Shown here: positions 17,098-28,199 of the stretch, in pieces
Layout: each line of letters opens with the position of its first letter
How positions within the stretch are numbered: the stretch's first letter is position 1
Source: Azorinus chamasolen
Lineage: Eukaryota > Mollusca > Bivalvia > Cardiida > Solecurtidae
NCBI GenBank assembly: GCA_963576725.1
Contig: OY755237.1
Coordinates: 64,705,423 to 64,769,422 of the forward strand
DNA: 64,000 nt
Direction of reading: 5' to 3'
The notes under the pieces: generated by a model
Database searches by the model: none
The model's input: the letters and a program-made list of their open reading frames with translations, nothing else
Told to the model about the DNA's origin: nothing
Made by a program: the position numbers and the translations under genes

Positions 17098-17315
17098 TTA
17101 ACCCATTACCATATAGGCTATTATTAGATCCAACCTCTTTCATTAAATCTACCAAAAAGGAGCATTTACTAGAGAAAAGGAATTTTCCAGAATTGTGTAG
17201 TTTTTAAACCATTGTGGTAAATAGAGCATTTGCTCCTGTGGAGCAAATGCTCTATTTATTACAATGGTTTCACAAAGTGACTTTTAGAGAAGCGTCAAAA
17301 GGCGTCTATATGACC
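17098..17315. mobile_element. T2 MITE with decayed right end
   Basis: TTAACCCATTACCATATAGG, CTACCAAAAAGGAGCATTTA and the hairpin TAGAGCATTTGCTCCTGTGG / GAGCAAATGCTCTA are clear. The right end after GGCGTCTATATGA has decayed. Confidence 0.75.
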
Positions 17316-17332
17316 ATCACATTATATTGCCT

Positions 17333-17423
17333 TTAACCATTTCCCTGCTCTGTATTTATTTCAAATTTTAATAGCTACTGCATATTCATAACAAAAAAGT
17401 TATAATGAAGTATGGAAGATTGA
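17333..17423. mobile_element. T1 MITE, left half (outer layer)
   Basis: TTAACCATTTCCCTGCTC up to GAACATTGTAG. The sequence resumes at 18547, so this T1 was split by an insertion of about 1.1 kb. Confidence 0.7.
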
Positions 17424-18546
17424 ACATTGTAGTCAGGGGCGTAGCTTGGGAATATTTAACGTGTAGGCACCTGAGTCCTCGCAATGAGCGTGGGGTCCGG
17501 GCTGCTCCCCCGAGAAAATTTTAAAACCTAGATCGCAAATCCTGCATTCTGAGGTAGATTCTGGATGACAAATGACAGCATAAAATTAGATTTTTTCTCC
17601 ATTATCTGACTTTATTTTTAAAGAATCACCACCTTGGTCACTAGGCCGTCATGTCATATGTCAACATTACATTACAACTTTAAAAGATACAAAATATACA
17701 ACCAACAACCAAAATAGACCTTGATTTTGAACAAGCCATTAATACTGTAATATACATGTATGTTCAAGCTGATTTAGAGAGCAAGGAGATATGTAAGTAT
17801 CCAACAACAAATAGCTAATGCTGATTCTCATAATATGCTGTTGCCATATTGTGAACTATTAAATGAAACTGCTACATTAGCTGACACTTATAAACAAAAC
17901 ACAGAGAGCATTCCTACTAACCATTTTGAATAGATGTTCAGTAAAACGGAGATACTAGATCCCAAGTGTTGATGCTTAACACTTTCCGTGTTCTACGTTT
18001 ATTGCCAATTTCAATACCTACCGAATATCCATGGACAAAATAGTTATAATAATTGTGGAAGGCAATCGATCCATTGTAGCCATTTTGGAAAGTAAAGAAA
18101 CAGATCTATCAAATTCAATTAGTAAATAGAGCATACCCTGATCAGAGGTTCTTATAGGAGCCGTCTGATCGGGGTCTACTCTGTTTGTAGATGCGTGAAA
18201 ACGCGTCTATATCAGGGAAAGGGTTAACTGTCTATATTTTACTTGTCTCTATTTTATTCTGAATTTTTTCTCTCCATTTTTCTACATTGGCGTGATGCAA
18301 ATGTGTTGAAGGCTCACTCAACGTCAATGTCGATATGCTTATGAATATGCAGTATGGTAAAGTCAGACAGTCTGTCTGTTCCCATTATGGTACGTAGTTT
18401 TTTAATCCTCTTACGTCTTCTACTTTCACAAAGTCTACACTGGTATCATGTTGATAGTACCCTATACCTACCCCCCTTTCTGTATTTTATTGTATTTTAG
18501 CGTTTTTTTCACATTTTGTATCAATATGTAGGCACGCACCTAACTA
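17424..18546. mobile_element. Insertion of about 1.1 kb inside a T1 MITE, unclassified
   Basis: It begins TCAGGGGCGTAGCTTGGG and ends GGCACGCACCTAACTAG, with TAG on both sides of the break. No coding capacity was recognised. A second T1 element (17976-18227) sits within it. The start is reminiscent of hAT-type termini but no inverted end was found. Confidence 0.5.
17976..18227. mobile_element. T1 hairpin MITE (inner layer)
   Basis: TTAACACTTTCCGTGTTCTAC to TATCAGGGAAAGGGTTAA, 252 bp. Hairpin ACCCTGATCAGAGGTTC / GGAGCCGTCTGATCGGGGT. Confidence 0.85.
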
Positions 18547-18660
18547 GTAGCTATTTCAGAAAGTAAAGAAACATATTTTTCAGATTCCATTAGCAAACAG
18601 AGCAGAGCCCGATCAGACCGTTCCTGTAGAAGCCGTCTAACCAGGTTCTAAACGCCATGC
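18547..18660. mobile_element. T1 MITE, right part (outer layer)
   Basis: AGCTATTTCAGAAAGTAAAG continues the 17333-17423 half. Hairpin GAGCCCGATCAGACCG / AGCCGTCTAACC follows, then it decays before a right TTAA. Confidence 0.65.
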
Positions 18661-18674
18661 ATTTATGAGATTTA

Positions 18675-18876
18675 TATTAAAACCTCTCTATAACGGCCAC
18701 TAAATTACGTCAAGTATTTTGTGTTAAAGGCAGGTGGCTGCTTAAAGCAAGTTGAAAGTAAAACAACGCTCCCATAGGAGCGTTCTGTTTTACTTTGACC
18801 TTGCTTTAAGCAACCACCTGCCCTAAATATCAACTAATTAACACTATTTAGTGGCCGTTATAGAGAGGTTTTACTG
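18675..18876. mobile_element. P1 hairpin MITE
   Basis: Left end mutated (TATTAAAACCTCTCTATAAC), right end AGAGAGGTTTTACTG followed by TA. Full palindrome with core ACGCTCCCATAGGAGCGT. Confidence 0.85.
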
Positions 18877-19472
18877 TATATTCATTATTTTAATTTTGTA
18901 TTGCTACAGGGAGGATAATCCTAAGATCTATTTCCAAACACAATAGATCAAGATCATACATATTCTAAAATAAAGCTATCTGATCAGGGTCTACACTATC
19001 TGCTCAATAACAATTAATGAATATTTATTAGGTAAGGTTAATGTAATAGTAAAAGTACCGCCCTTACGGGCATAGAAATAACAGAAAAACCTGACCGTAA
19101 CATTTCGAGATAATCTTATGAAACTTTCATTTACCTGTTGACCATTACAAGGGCTATACATTGTACTATGACCAAGGACTGTAGCTCTTTGGCCACATTA
19201 TTTCCCTTTACGGCCTAAGGAAATAATAGACGAGGGATGGTTTTCGCACACTAGGCTCATGCTTATATTTTCAATGTGCTTGTGTGTATTTTTCATCTCT
19301 TGTTAGTTTGTATTATTGGAGGGTTGTCATCAGTTTAATTAGTTAATTATTATATGACAGCAACTCTCCAGTTCTAGTCAGAAGTAACAAGCGGCGTGAC
19401 CTCCCCCTTGTTATCCAACTTGGTCTCCAGAATTTAGTGGTATCTTAACTGCTGATGACAAGCAGTCTGTTA

Positions 19473-19830
19473 CAGTGCTCCTTCTCTACAACGACACCCT
19501 TTGGGATACGAAGATTGTATGTGTTGTTCAGAGGGAGTTGTTATAGGGAGAGAAAATCAAGCATAATTAGCTTGTTTGCAGATCCCCAGATAAGGTGTAT
19601 TTCGAGAACTAAAACCGTAATGCCTCCATCAAACCCTATGTTGTGACCACTCTTTAGAATCGTCACTTTGTGATTCTAAAGAGTGGTCACAACATAGGGT
19701 TTGATGGAGGCATAAAGAAAATACGACGAAAAACGTTGTTTCTTTAGCCTTGTTGTTTCGGAAACAGTGACATGCGTTTTTGTAAGGAGGGAATCGTTAT
19801 TGAGAGTGCCGTTGTATGGAGGGAGCACTG
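19473..19830. mobile_element. P7 pogo-like MITE
   Basis: CAGTGCTCCTTCTCTACAAC to GTTGTATGGAGGGAGCACTG between TA dinucleotides. The centre has AACCCTATGTTGTGACCACT and its complement around GTCACTTTGTGAT. Strongly similar to 5266-5626 along its whole length. Confidence 0.88.
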
Positions 19831-19854
19831 TAATCCCAGTTGACGAAAAATGGT

Positions 19855-20150
19855 GTTTTTGAGTTGGGTTTACCTTCGCTTCAACAATATTTCAATTGTT
19901 TCGTGATTATGGTCGATGAAGACCACATATATCCGACTCCACAAGCACAGACGGACACATGGGTAGAACCGTCGACTTTCTGCAAGCCAACCGGGAGACT
20001 TCCCCACTTAAGAGATATTCGCCTCTGGTAAGACAGGGGTGAGGTGCTTCCATATGATCACAACCGCTCGGCCGCGGAAGCGCCTCAACGATTGTTTACT
20101 GTAAAATAATCGAATGCTTCACTCAGCTCAAAACATTTACCCTAAGCCTG
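19855..20150. repeat. Dispersed repeat, SINE-like
   Basis: GACACATGGGTAGAACC, GACTTTCTGCAAGCCAACC and CCTCTGGTAAGACAGG, then AACCGCTCGGCCGCGGAAG. Part (GACTTTC.GCAAGCC) recurs at 14320-14340. Confidence 0.4.
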
Positions 20151-20504
20151 CCGAGTACGACGGTTATGCCATGTTTGATCAAACAGCTCGGATCGGGTAA
20201 AGGCGCAAAGTAATCCGGCGTCGCATCCGGATCCAAGCTGTTTGCATGTAATTTTTAAGCGTACGACTCACGGCGTGTTTTGCACAGGGCTGTGATTTTG
20301 GTTGGGAGAGCTCACCACCTCTGACTTCAGATCTCCTTGTGACTTTTGAAGTACACAAGTGACTTAACCCAGTCGTCCACTTCATACTGACACTGACGAA
20401 CCAGTCGTAATGATATCCCTCAAATACTGAGCGCCAAGGAGGGAAGCCATTTCTACATGTACATTCCGCACCGCAACTCCTAGTCCATGTTGGCCGGTAG
20501 TTAC

Positions 20505-20573
20505 ATGTTCAAACAGCCTGTATTGGGAAAAGACGCTGAGTAACTCGGTGTCTCATATGCATAAAAGCTGTTT
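20505..20573. repeat. T3 hairpin remnant
   Basis: CAAACAGCC...AGACGCTGAGTAACTCGGTGTC...AAAAGCTGTTTG without TTAA ends. A further decayed piece is at 20178-20250 (ATCCGGATCCAAGCTGTTTG). Confidence 0.55.
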
Positions 20574-20789
20574 GACAATCATTCAGCATCTCTATGAGAA
20601 ATCAAACCAACTTGTAAAGCTTTAAACATGAAGCAGACGAGGGTCTGCGCAAGCGCTGAATTTGCGGAATGCTAAGTGTTACCTTTAGAGCAATCACTGA
20701 TGAAATAAAATTGTCCCCGAACCCACATTGATATAAAATAAAGTATTTTCATATTAAGAATAGATCTACATGTCAGCAACAATGCATAT

Positions 20790-21130
20790 TGGATCAAAGC
20801 GCCATAACTCTGCAATGATAATTCCGTTCCATTCAAAGAGTGTATCATGCACAGGTACACTCGATAGTGACTGTGTATAAAGTTTCTTTCAACACTCTTT
20901 GAAATTGAAACTGTATAAAATGGTTCCCTTCTCTAAGGGCTATGACTCCGCAATGACGAATCTGACACTGGCGAAAAATATGCCTTGCACAAGAACATTT
21001 AAAGATTATAGTGTGAATAAAGTTTCATAGAAATATATTAAAATGCATTAATAAAAACTGTATTAGGAGTTTACGCAACAATATTATCAACCAACCGGCA
21101 GACCAGCCGACCGACCTACCGACCGACCAA
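20790..21130. repeat. Dispersed 'gccataactctgcaatga' repeat with GACC tail
   Basis: Two related units (CGCCATAACTCTGCAATGA, GGGCTATGACTCCGCAATGA) with TAAAGTTTC motifs, ending in CCGACCGACCTACCGACC. It has the same layout as 7690-8945. Confidence 0.65.
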
Positions 21131-21194
21131 TCGATCAATAAGTTGAATCCAGTGTACCCTCGAAACAAGGGTTTTTGGTGTATATTTCTTTTTA

Positions 21195-21310
21195 AAGGGG
21201 AGTGATTTTTCTACGGGAGTACATATTCTATAAGAGGGGAGTCATAATATTATGGGTCTTCCACCAGGGGAGTACTTATTCGTTGACGAATAAGTACCCC
21301 TTTAGCACTC
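21195..21310. repeat. GGGGAGTAC hairpin repeat
   Basis: GGGGAGTACTTATTCGT, TG, ACGAATAAGTACCCC is a near-perfect hairpin at 21267-21300. Related pieces (GTACCCCTTTAGC, GGGGAGTACAAATTC) recur at 21830-21895. Confidence 0.65.
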
Positions 21311-23460
21311 TCTTACACCCAGTTACATTACATATACCTCTGTAGTTGACTCAGAAAGTAGTCCGAAATGAAACTTACTCCCGTACAAAACAGAAAGTAA
21401 ATTGCTTTGTGTGTTTCTTTGACATTTCAACGGAAGAGAAGCAAAAGACTGGGATTTCCCATAAGTTGTGTGCCCTTTGGGGTTATAGCAGATTTTCAGT
21501 GCCCTTATAAGAAGTTCGGGATCTATAATTTGTAGAAACTGTTTTCGAAATATTGAGCAGACATCATTCCATTTTGTTTGTTTACATTTGTGCAATACTC
21601 GAAGCGTAAAGCGGCGTGAAAATAGGTCATCAAATATTCTCTGAAATTAAACTGTATTACCAGTTTTATGGTAAAATAGAAGCTAATTATTCTTCATCCA
21701 GGCTATTTCGATATAAATATCGACTCAGATAACCATAAAACACAAACTATTGGTTTTGCCAAGATTCTTGGCATGAGCCCATCGAAGAGGTGTATGTGAG
21801 AGTAACGAACGCCAACTCTGCAAGGACAGTACCCCTTTAGCCGTAGAAAATGGACTGGGGAGTACAAATTCTATGGGAATACAAATTCGTCATTACGCCG
21901 GTATGCGGTCGTACTCTACCGCTTCCTGTGATTCTCATGTCTACCGCCTAATGTGGCTTTCTTCCCATCGATTTATACCATACTTCCCCTTTGACTTATA
22001 AGTTAACGTCAGTGTTTTCTGAAAACTGAGACCCGGACAAGTAACCATAAAAGTCTCGACGATTAGATAAGGTTACGGTGTGATAGGGACCAGCACGTTA
22101 CTAGGGATTAAGGTAAATATGCATATGTGTATAATGTTAATAGTTTTAAATTGGTCCATAATTAACTGCATGGTAGCACTGTACGCCGAAAATAATCGGA
22201 GTTTTCAATATATGGCTGACTTGGTCTGTTGACGAGGCAAGATTCGTTTGCTTTTGGTCTAAACCTTTTAATACGACACATCCTACAATAAATTGTTTAT
22301 GAAATGAAAGAACTTAACACCGCAAATCAACGGCTACTAATCGTATTTGGTAGAATCACAGTGTCTTCCTAAATCTGTAGCCAAACACGACCTGTTGAGA
22401 ATTTGAAAAATGAAGCGAGAAAACCAAACAAAAGTGGCGATTATTCTGCTTAAAGGAATGTATCGATAAAAACATGTATTCATAAGTACGGAGACTGTCC
22501 AGCTTCTCATGGCATGTCCATTGTTTCCTCATCAAACCCCGTTTTCGTAGATGTTTTCAAGACACCTTTTAAATTTTACATGCTGTACGCCACGGTGCAT
22601 AATGTAAACAAAGCAATGTACGCCACTGAGAAAACTATTTATGTACGCCACGGTGATACAGATGAAGCCAAAACCATGTACGCCACGATGCAGATATAAA
22701 GAACAAAACCCAGCTTGCCTGCCTTTCTTTAATTGACATTTACTAAATTCCTAGTTGTCTAAGTTTCTTTTTTAAAGTCCCTGAATGTCCCGAGACCGAA
22801 CAAATGACACTTTGGTGTTATTTATTTGAAAGCAACTGGTCTTAAAAAGGTTTCAAATGTAAGCTTTCGTCATAAATTACATGTTTTTAATAAATATGAA
22901 AGCAGGTTTAAATTAAAAATTGCAAAGATCACGTGATCTAGGGCATTTTTTCAAAACAAATATGTCTGATCGGTAGACCAGGTAGGAATCATTTTATTCT
23001 TAGTTACCGTTTCAAACTGCTTTCAATTATTTTAATATTGGGGCAGACACAGTGTATTCTGAAATATAATTTAAAGGTTGTTGCAATGTATGCATTGTTA
23101 GTATAAGAATAGAGTAGGCACAATTCGATAAAATGTACGACTTTCTGTTTAGAGGCACCAGCCTGGGCAGAGTTGTTCACAGGAAGTTTATACTTCGTGG
23201 TGTACACACTGTACAACGTAATGTCACTACATTATGAACGATAATCTTTTATTATGAATTTGATTTTCGTTTGAATAATAGCTCTCTATAGTTATAGGCA
23301 TGCTATATAAAACAATGTATTAGGTCAGTGATATGTGAACATGGTTAGAATTTGTGTAGATCAAATCCACACTGCAGAGGTTGAAATATAGTGTTTTTGT
23401 GATATACTGACTTTTCACCAGCTGGAATAATAATACTAGTATTGTTAGTTATAATATGTA
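21311..23460. other. No gene recognised
   Basis: A minus-strand frame of 90 codons at 21323-21595 has no family motif and no obvious splice support. Four copies of a GTACGCCAC motif are at 22585-22690. The rest is AT-rich and unassigned. Confidence 0.45.
22585..22692. repeat. Four irregularly spaced ATGTACGCCACGGTG motifs
   Basis: GTACGCCAC occurs at 22585, 22618, 22643 and 22678, spaced 33, 25 and 35 bp, with unrelated sequence between the copies. Confidence 0.7.
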
Positions 23461-24131
23461 ACAGGCCCGGTACAGGTACTGGGTGAAGAATTGTAAGCGG
23501 CCCGGATAGCTAACCAGTAGAGCGCTTACCCTGTAAGCAAGGGTCCGTGGTTTGAGCCTTGGTCTAGCTGCATGTTTTTCACCAGTCATATTACAGTTGG
23601 CACTCAACCTGAAAATCGGACCGTGTGCATGCCCATGATTTCTTGTGCAGATTCGGTGAGAACCTTGGGGAAATGGGCAGTACTGTAACAGGCCGGGTAA
23701 TAGGTACTTAGTGAAGAAATATAAGCGGCCTAAATAGCTCAGCCACCCTGTAAGCGAGGGGTCTCTGGTTCCAGCTTCGGTCTTGTTGCATGTTTTTCAC
23801 GAGTCCTGTTACAGTATGCTTATAAATAGATCAATAGGGTTCGTGGTTTGAGCCTTGGTCTAGCTGCATGTTTTTCACCAGTCATACCACAGTTGGCACT
23901 TAACATGAAAATCGGACCGTGTGCATGCCCATGATTTCTTGTGCAGATTCGGTGAGAACCTTGGGAAAATGGGCTGTACTATAACAGGCCGGGTAATAGG
24001 TACTTGGTGAAGAAATATAAGCGGCCTAAATAGCTCAGCCACCCTGTAAGCGAGGGGTCTCTGGTTCCAGTTTCGGTCTTGTTGCATGTTTTTCACGAGT
24101 CCTGTTGCAGTATGCTTATAAATAGATCAAT
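23461..24131 (+). mobile_element. tRNA-derived SINE cluster with a 296-bp tandem duplication
   Basis: GCGGCCCGGATAGCT...AGAGCGCTTACC with GGTTTGAGCC resembles tRNA A and B boxes at 23498-23570. A second tRNA-like stretch (GCGGCCTAAATAGCTCAGCC...TGGTTCCAG) is at 23724-23790 and 24020-24086. The block 23541-23836 is repeated at 23837-24132, as shown by GGGTYCGTGGTTTGAGCC at 23541/23837 and TATGCTTATAAATAGATC at 23815/24111. Confidence 0.75.
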
Positions 24132-24218
24132 ATTTGCAATTGTTCCTTATTACAATACCAATATGAATATCTCTCGCGATACTGCCAACCTATCTTTTGA
24201 AGAGTGTTATGGGCAGGG

Positions 24219-24242
24219 CACGCACGCACGCACGCACGCACG

Positions 24243-24279
<37 letters not shown>

Positions 24280-24363
24280 CCCCCTCACACACACATACAC
24301 ACACACACACACGCACCCACACCACACACGCACACCCGCACGCACACGCGTACGCACGCACGC
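24219..24363. repeat. (CACG)n/(CA)n microsatellite
   Basis: CACGCACG and CACACA runs over 145 bp with CCC interruptions. Confidence 0.92.
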
Positions 24364-24502
24364 TTTAAAAAGGGTCAAGCTTATCAGGAATATTCGGGGC
24401 TATTTCTAAGAAAAGTGTAACTTGACAAACAGTACCCTGATTAGAGGGTCTACACTGTTTGCAAATGACATTAGTGACTCATACCCCGCACTGAAAGGGA
24501 TA
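24364..24502. mobile_element. T5 MITE with collapsed hairpin
   Basis: AAAGTGTAACTTGACAAACAG, ACCCTGATTAGAGGGT, CTACACTGTTTGCAAATG and the ending CACTGAAAGGGATAA match 50897-51108. Most of one hairpin arm is lost. Confidence 0.6.
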
Positions 24503-24705
24503 AGAACAATACATACAGTACTAACTTGCAGCACATACAATTGATTTCCTGACACTGATTGGTAGTATCAAACAGGTCTTATAACTATAACAAAACTGAC
24601 ATTATTTGGCAAGACATACAATAGGAATACATATAGGGCCTGTGGTTATTTTCATCTGCGTGGCGTATAGTTTTACGTTTCAGGGTGAAACAAAGTTGAT
24701 GGTAT

Positions 24706-24831
24706 ACACTGGGCGTGTGAGTGCCAGAAACATTCAAATTCATAGGAACACTGGGCGTGTGAGTGCCAGAAACATTCAAATTCATAGGAACACTGGGCGT
24801 GTGAGTGCCAGAAACATTCAAATTCATAGGA
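24706..24831. repeat. 42-bp tandem repeat, three units
   Basis: ACACTGGGCGTGTGAGTGCC and AGAAACATTCAAATTCATAG repeat exactly at 24706, 24748 and 24790. 42 is a multiple of 3 and both strands are open, but no gene context supports coding. Confidence 0.92.
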
Positions 24832-25130
24832 AATCATAGTGATGGAGCTTGCTGACTAATTAAATCCATCGATATGCTCTACGCTTTAATGAAAGACATT
24901 AATAAATATGTAACTAAATATTATGGCACTTATGATCTTATTTTTGTACAAGTACAATATCGGTACATGTAGCAGAACATGTCATTAGCGACTATTCGAT
25001 TCTTGAATATATAGAATCTATGGTTGTTTAATACTGGACAAAAGTAATACAGCGAGCTCCACTTTTATTACAGATCCATATTTAGACATATTTTATCGTC
25101 ACTAAAGACTGGTTCAACTGCACGCAAATA

Positions 25131-25317
25131 CAGTAAAACCCCGCTAATGCGACCACTTAATAACCAGTCACTGGTGTCGTTTAAAGCAGGTGGTTGCTTA
25201 ATGCAGGACGAAAGTTATGCAGAAAGCTCCTATATTCGTCCTGCATTAAGCTACCACCTGCCTCTGCCACCCAGAAGTATGCCCCTTTTTGGTGGTCGCA
25301 TTAGAGGGATTTTACTG
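25131..25317. mobile_element. P3 hairpin MITE
   Basis: CAGTAAAACCCCGCTAATGC to GTCGCATTAGAGGGATTTTACTG, TA both sides. Arms AGCAGGTGGTTGCTTAATGC and GTCCTGCATTAAGCTACCACC; the innermost core is shortened to GAAAGCTCCTATATTCG. Confidence 0.88.
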
Positions 25318-27560
25318 TACTCAGGTTTATTTGTCTGACATAATGTATTCTATCCACTTTTCAATTCTTCGAACGAACAATTATCTACAGCAGAAATTAT
25401 AAGTCCTGACAATGTATTCTTACAAATTACACCCAATTGTATCAAAAATATATTAAATCATGTATCAACATGTACAACGGAATAACAGTAATATCAATTA
25501 TACATAATTATACATACTGTTAAACCTCAGTACATATATGCCCTTTGTATGAACTACATCAACTTAATACGAACTATTATTGCTACACGCTCATAAAGTT
25601 TGTATATAAAATGTATAAACAGAAATGTGACAGAGAGTATCCATCCTTTGTTTTAAATCCTGCTAAAGGTGAAACCTCTCGGTCATGCGGTCGAACACGG
25701 ATGGCATGGACATAACTAGAAAGTATGTTTCCCCCAAAGACTTGGTCAGGTAGAATACAGAGTAGCTGTAGAACGTCATTACGCTCTCCATTGAATGCGA
25801 CGGAGGGCGAGATTGGCGGACACGTCCTACGTAGTATATTGCGTTATATTTACTTCATTACAGGATCTAGTGATGTCGGGACGACATTTTCCTAAGAGGG
25901 GAAGCATGTGACGGGAACCTTTTAGCACGACCGAATTTTGATGTATTTTGATTAGAAATAAATTGTGCAATTAACAACTTACTTTTGTATATCCCACCTT
26001 ACTTTATAGCCATTATTTTTCACATAGCCCTGTTATATTAGGTGTAATATCCTTTAAAAGTATGTATTAACTTCATGACTGTCCATTTAAAATTCACGTG
26101 CACGTGCTCTGCTTTGCTTCGGCGCATTCGCCAATCTTCCGTTGACTTGTAAAGTTCTGTGATTTACATCAAAATGTTGACATTGCTGCTTAGTAAATAT
26201 ATTTATCTATATATTTCAGGTTTGTTATATTGAATTGTTTGTCTATTTAGTAGTTCAGAGTATAAATAGGATAGTCTGAAAGTGGGAGATCCTTCGGAAG
26301 CAAAAGTAGCAATGCAAAGAGAGAAACTTGCGGACTCGGTTTTATTGAGTCTGTTCATGAGTAGTAATTAAAAGTGCAACACTACTCACGCCCCCTAGCA
26401 CCGGCTTAAGCAGTATTCAATTTTCAAAACTAATAATATCAAAACTAATGATCCCAAAGGACCCGAAAATATAACAACACTGAGAATGAAGTACGGGGCG
26501 ACTTTTACGGCCGCCACACAAGCACTTAACACCTGCTGTTGTGTAGTAAATATAATCTGAAAGTGGGAGATCCTTCGGAAGCAAAAGTACCAATGCAAAG
26601 AGAGTAATATTTCATTGTGAATTGTCTTAAATATGTTTTATAACTAATGATTGTTATAATGGTCTGTGCTTTACATGAATACGTTGACATTGCTACTTAG
26701 TAAATATATTCATCTCATCTATATATTTCATTCTCTGGGTTATGTTTACTCCTGGTTGGAGAACCCTTGATGGGGAACAAGCTGGCATGCGACAAAAGCC
26801 TACCCCATAATTATCAGTCTGAGAAACGATGAAATGACGTCTGAGGAGTTTATCTAAATTCTTAACTACAGACAGTTGACCCACATCTCTGAAACATATA
26901 CTTCTCACATCCTTGGCTTAAAGTGAAAGTTTGTGTCGAACAATGTTATAACGGTAGAAAGAGATATGAAGCAAGCAAGTAGTTTGGCCTTGATTTGTGA
27001 CATTGACCTTCGACTCTGCACAACCTTGACTTAAGGTGATCGTTTGTGCCAAATGATACTTAAATCCTTCAAGGGGCTTAAGAGAATGGAGCGGACACAC
27101 ATTTTGACTCTTGGTATATTGACCTTAGTTTATGACACTGATTCTCATACAGTACCTTAGGCTTCTACCTCCCCACTACGTTTCCTCTGACATTAGACCA
27201 ACGCGAGATACGACAATACAATATTCTTTCACCTAGACAATGCTTTTTGACATGCCGCAAACCGCGTCTAATTCGGACACAAATTACAGAAGTTATGTAT
27301 GTTCGTAAATGACAACGCCTTTAAAGTTGCATTTGCCGAAAACATAAAAAGAGGCATCCTATTATGTTGTGTAATCTGATAATTTCCTAAAGCTATCGAT
27401 CATATTTATATCCAGTTTAGAGCTTATTGTGCGAGTGACATTTTCCACTAAGCTATTCCCCTTTCAACATGATCATTTCACAAAACTGATACCCATAAAT
27501 TACTCACAGAAATGAGTCGCACTGAACTTATCTATTCACGTGACCTACATAGTTGAGTCT
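25318..27560. other. No gene recognised; short direct repeats
   Basis: GAAAGTGGGAGATCCTTCGG...AATGCAAAGAGAG occurs at 26277-26322 and 26560-26605. GTTGACATTGCT.CTTAGTAA occurs near 26175 and 26683. Open frames of about 60-70 codons here show no motif I recognise. Confidence 0.45.
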
Positions 27561-27769
27561 ACCATGAGGGAAATGGTCCATTGTTTTATCACGCGCGCGC
27601 TTAAATTATCCCCCGCACTAGGTGCCCCTGATAAGCCATTCCTCACAAATGACTGACTGGTTTATTTTTCGAGATGGTTTTGTTGGCCGATACCTTAAGC
27701 GACCATTTAATGAAGTAGCTTTAAATACTGCAGACTATCTCCTAAACTAACACTAATTAATAACAACTA

Positions 27770-28195
27770 CAGCAGAATGTCTCTAAAGCGACCATGTTAT
27801 GAATTAAACCTTTCCCTATTATGTGTTTACTCCAAATTTCCATACATATTGGAATATTTATGGACAAAATAGTTATTATGAAAGTAACGACACATATCTT
27901 TCAAATTCCAAACAGAGCAGATGCTGATCAGATGGCACAACAGGAGCGGTCTGATCTGGATCTACTCTACTCTGTTTGCAAATAAAATGTGCGCAAAAGG
28001 CGTTTATGTGCAGGACAGTGTTAAACCTGTCTAAATCAACCATTTAATGAATCAAAATGAATTTGTTCAAAGGAAGGAGGTTGCTTAATGAAGGATGGAA
28101 GCTTTCTGTCTAACTTTCGTCTTGCATTAAGATACCACTTGGCTTTAATCCTTGAATTAGACATATGTAGTGATGGTTATAGAGATACTTTACTG
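27770..28195. mobile_element. Decayed P element carrying a nested T1
   Basis: CAGCAGAATGTCTCTAAAGCG to TATAGAGATACTTTACTG. P arms GAGGTTGCTTAATGAAGG and CTTGCATTAAGATACCACTTG follow the nested T1 (27804-28024). Confidence 0.65.
27804..28024. mobile_element. T1 hairpin MITE nested in a P element
   Basis: TTAAACCTTTCCCTATTATG to GTGCAGGACAGTGTTAA. Hairpin GCTGATCAGATGGCAC / GAGCGGTCTGATCTGGATC. Confidence 0.75.
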
Positions 28196-28199
28196 CTAC

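Noticed and set aside
17424..18546. Helitron interpretation of the insert (TC start, CTAG end)
   Set aside because: The flanks are TAG and TAG and not A/T, and I saw no clear 3' hairpin before CTAG, so I left it unclassified.
24079..24420. Several frames rich in Thr-His or Cys-Val on both strands
   Set aside because: They are translations of the (CA)n/(CACG)n microsatellite.
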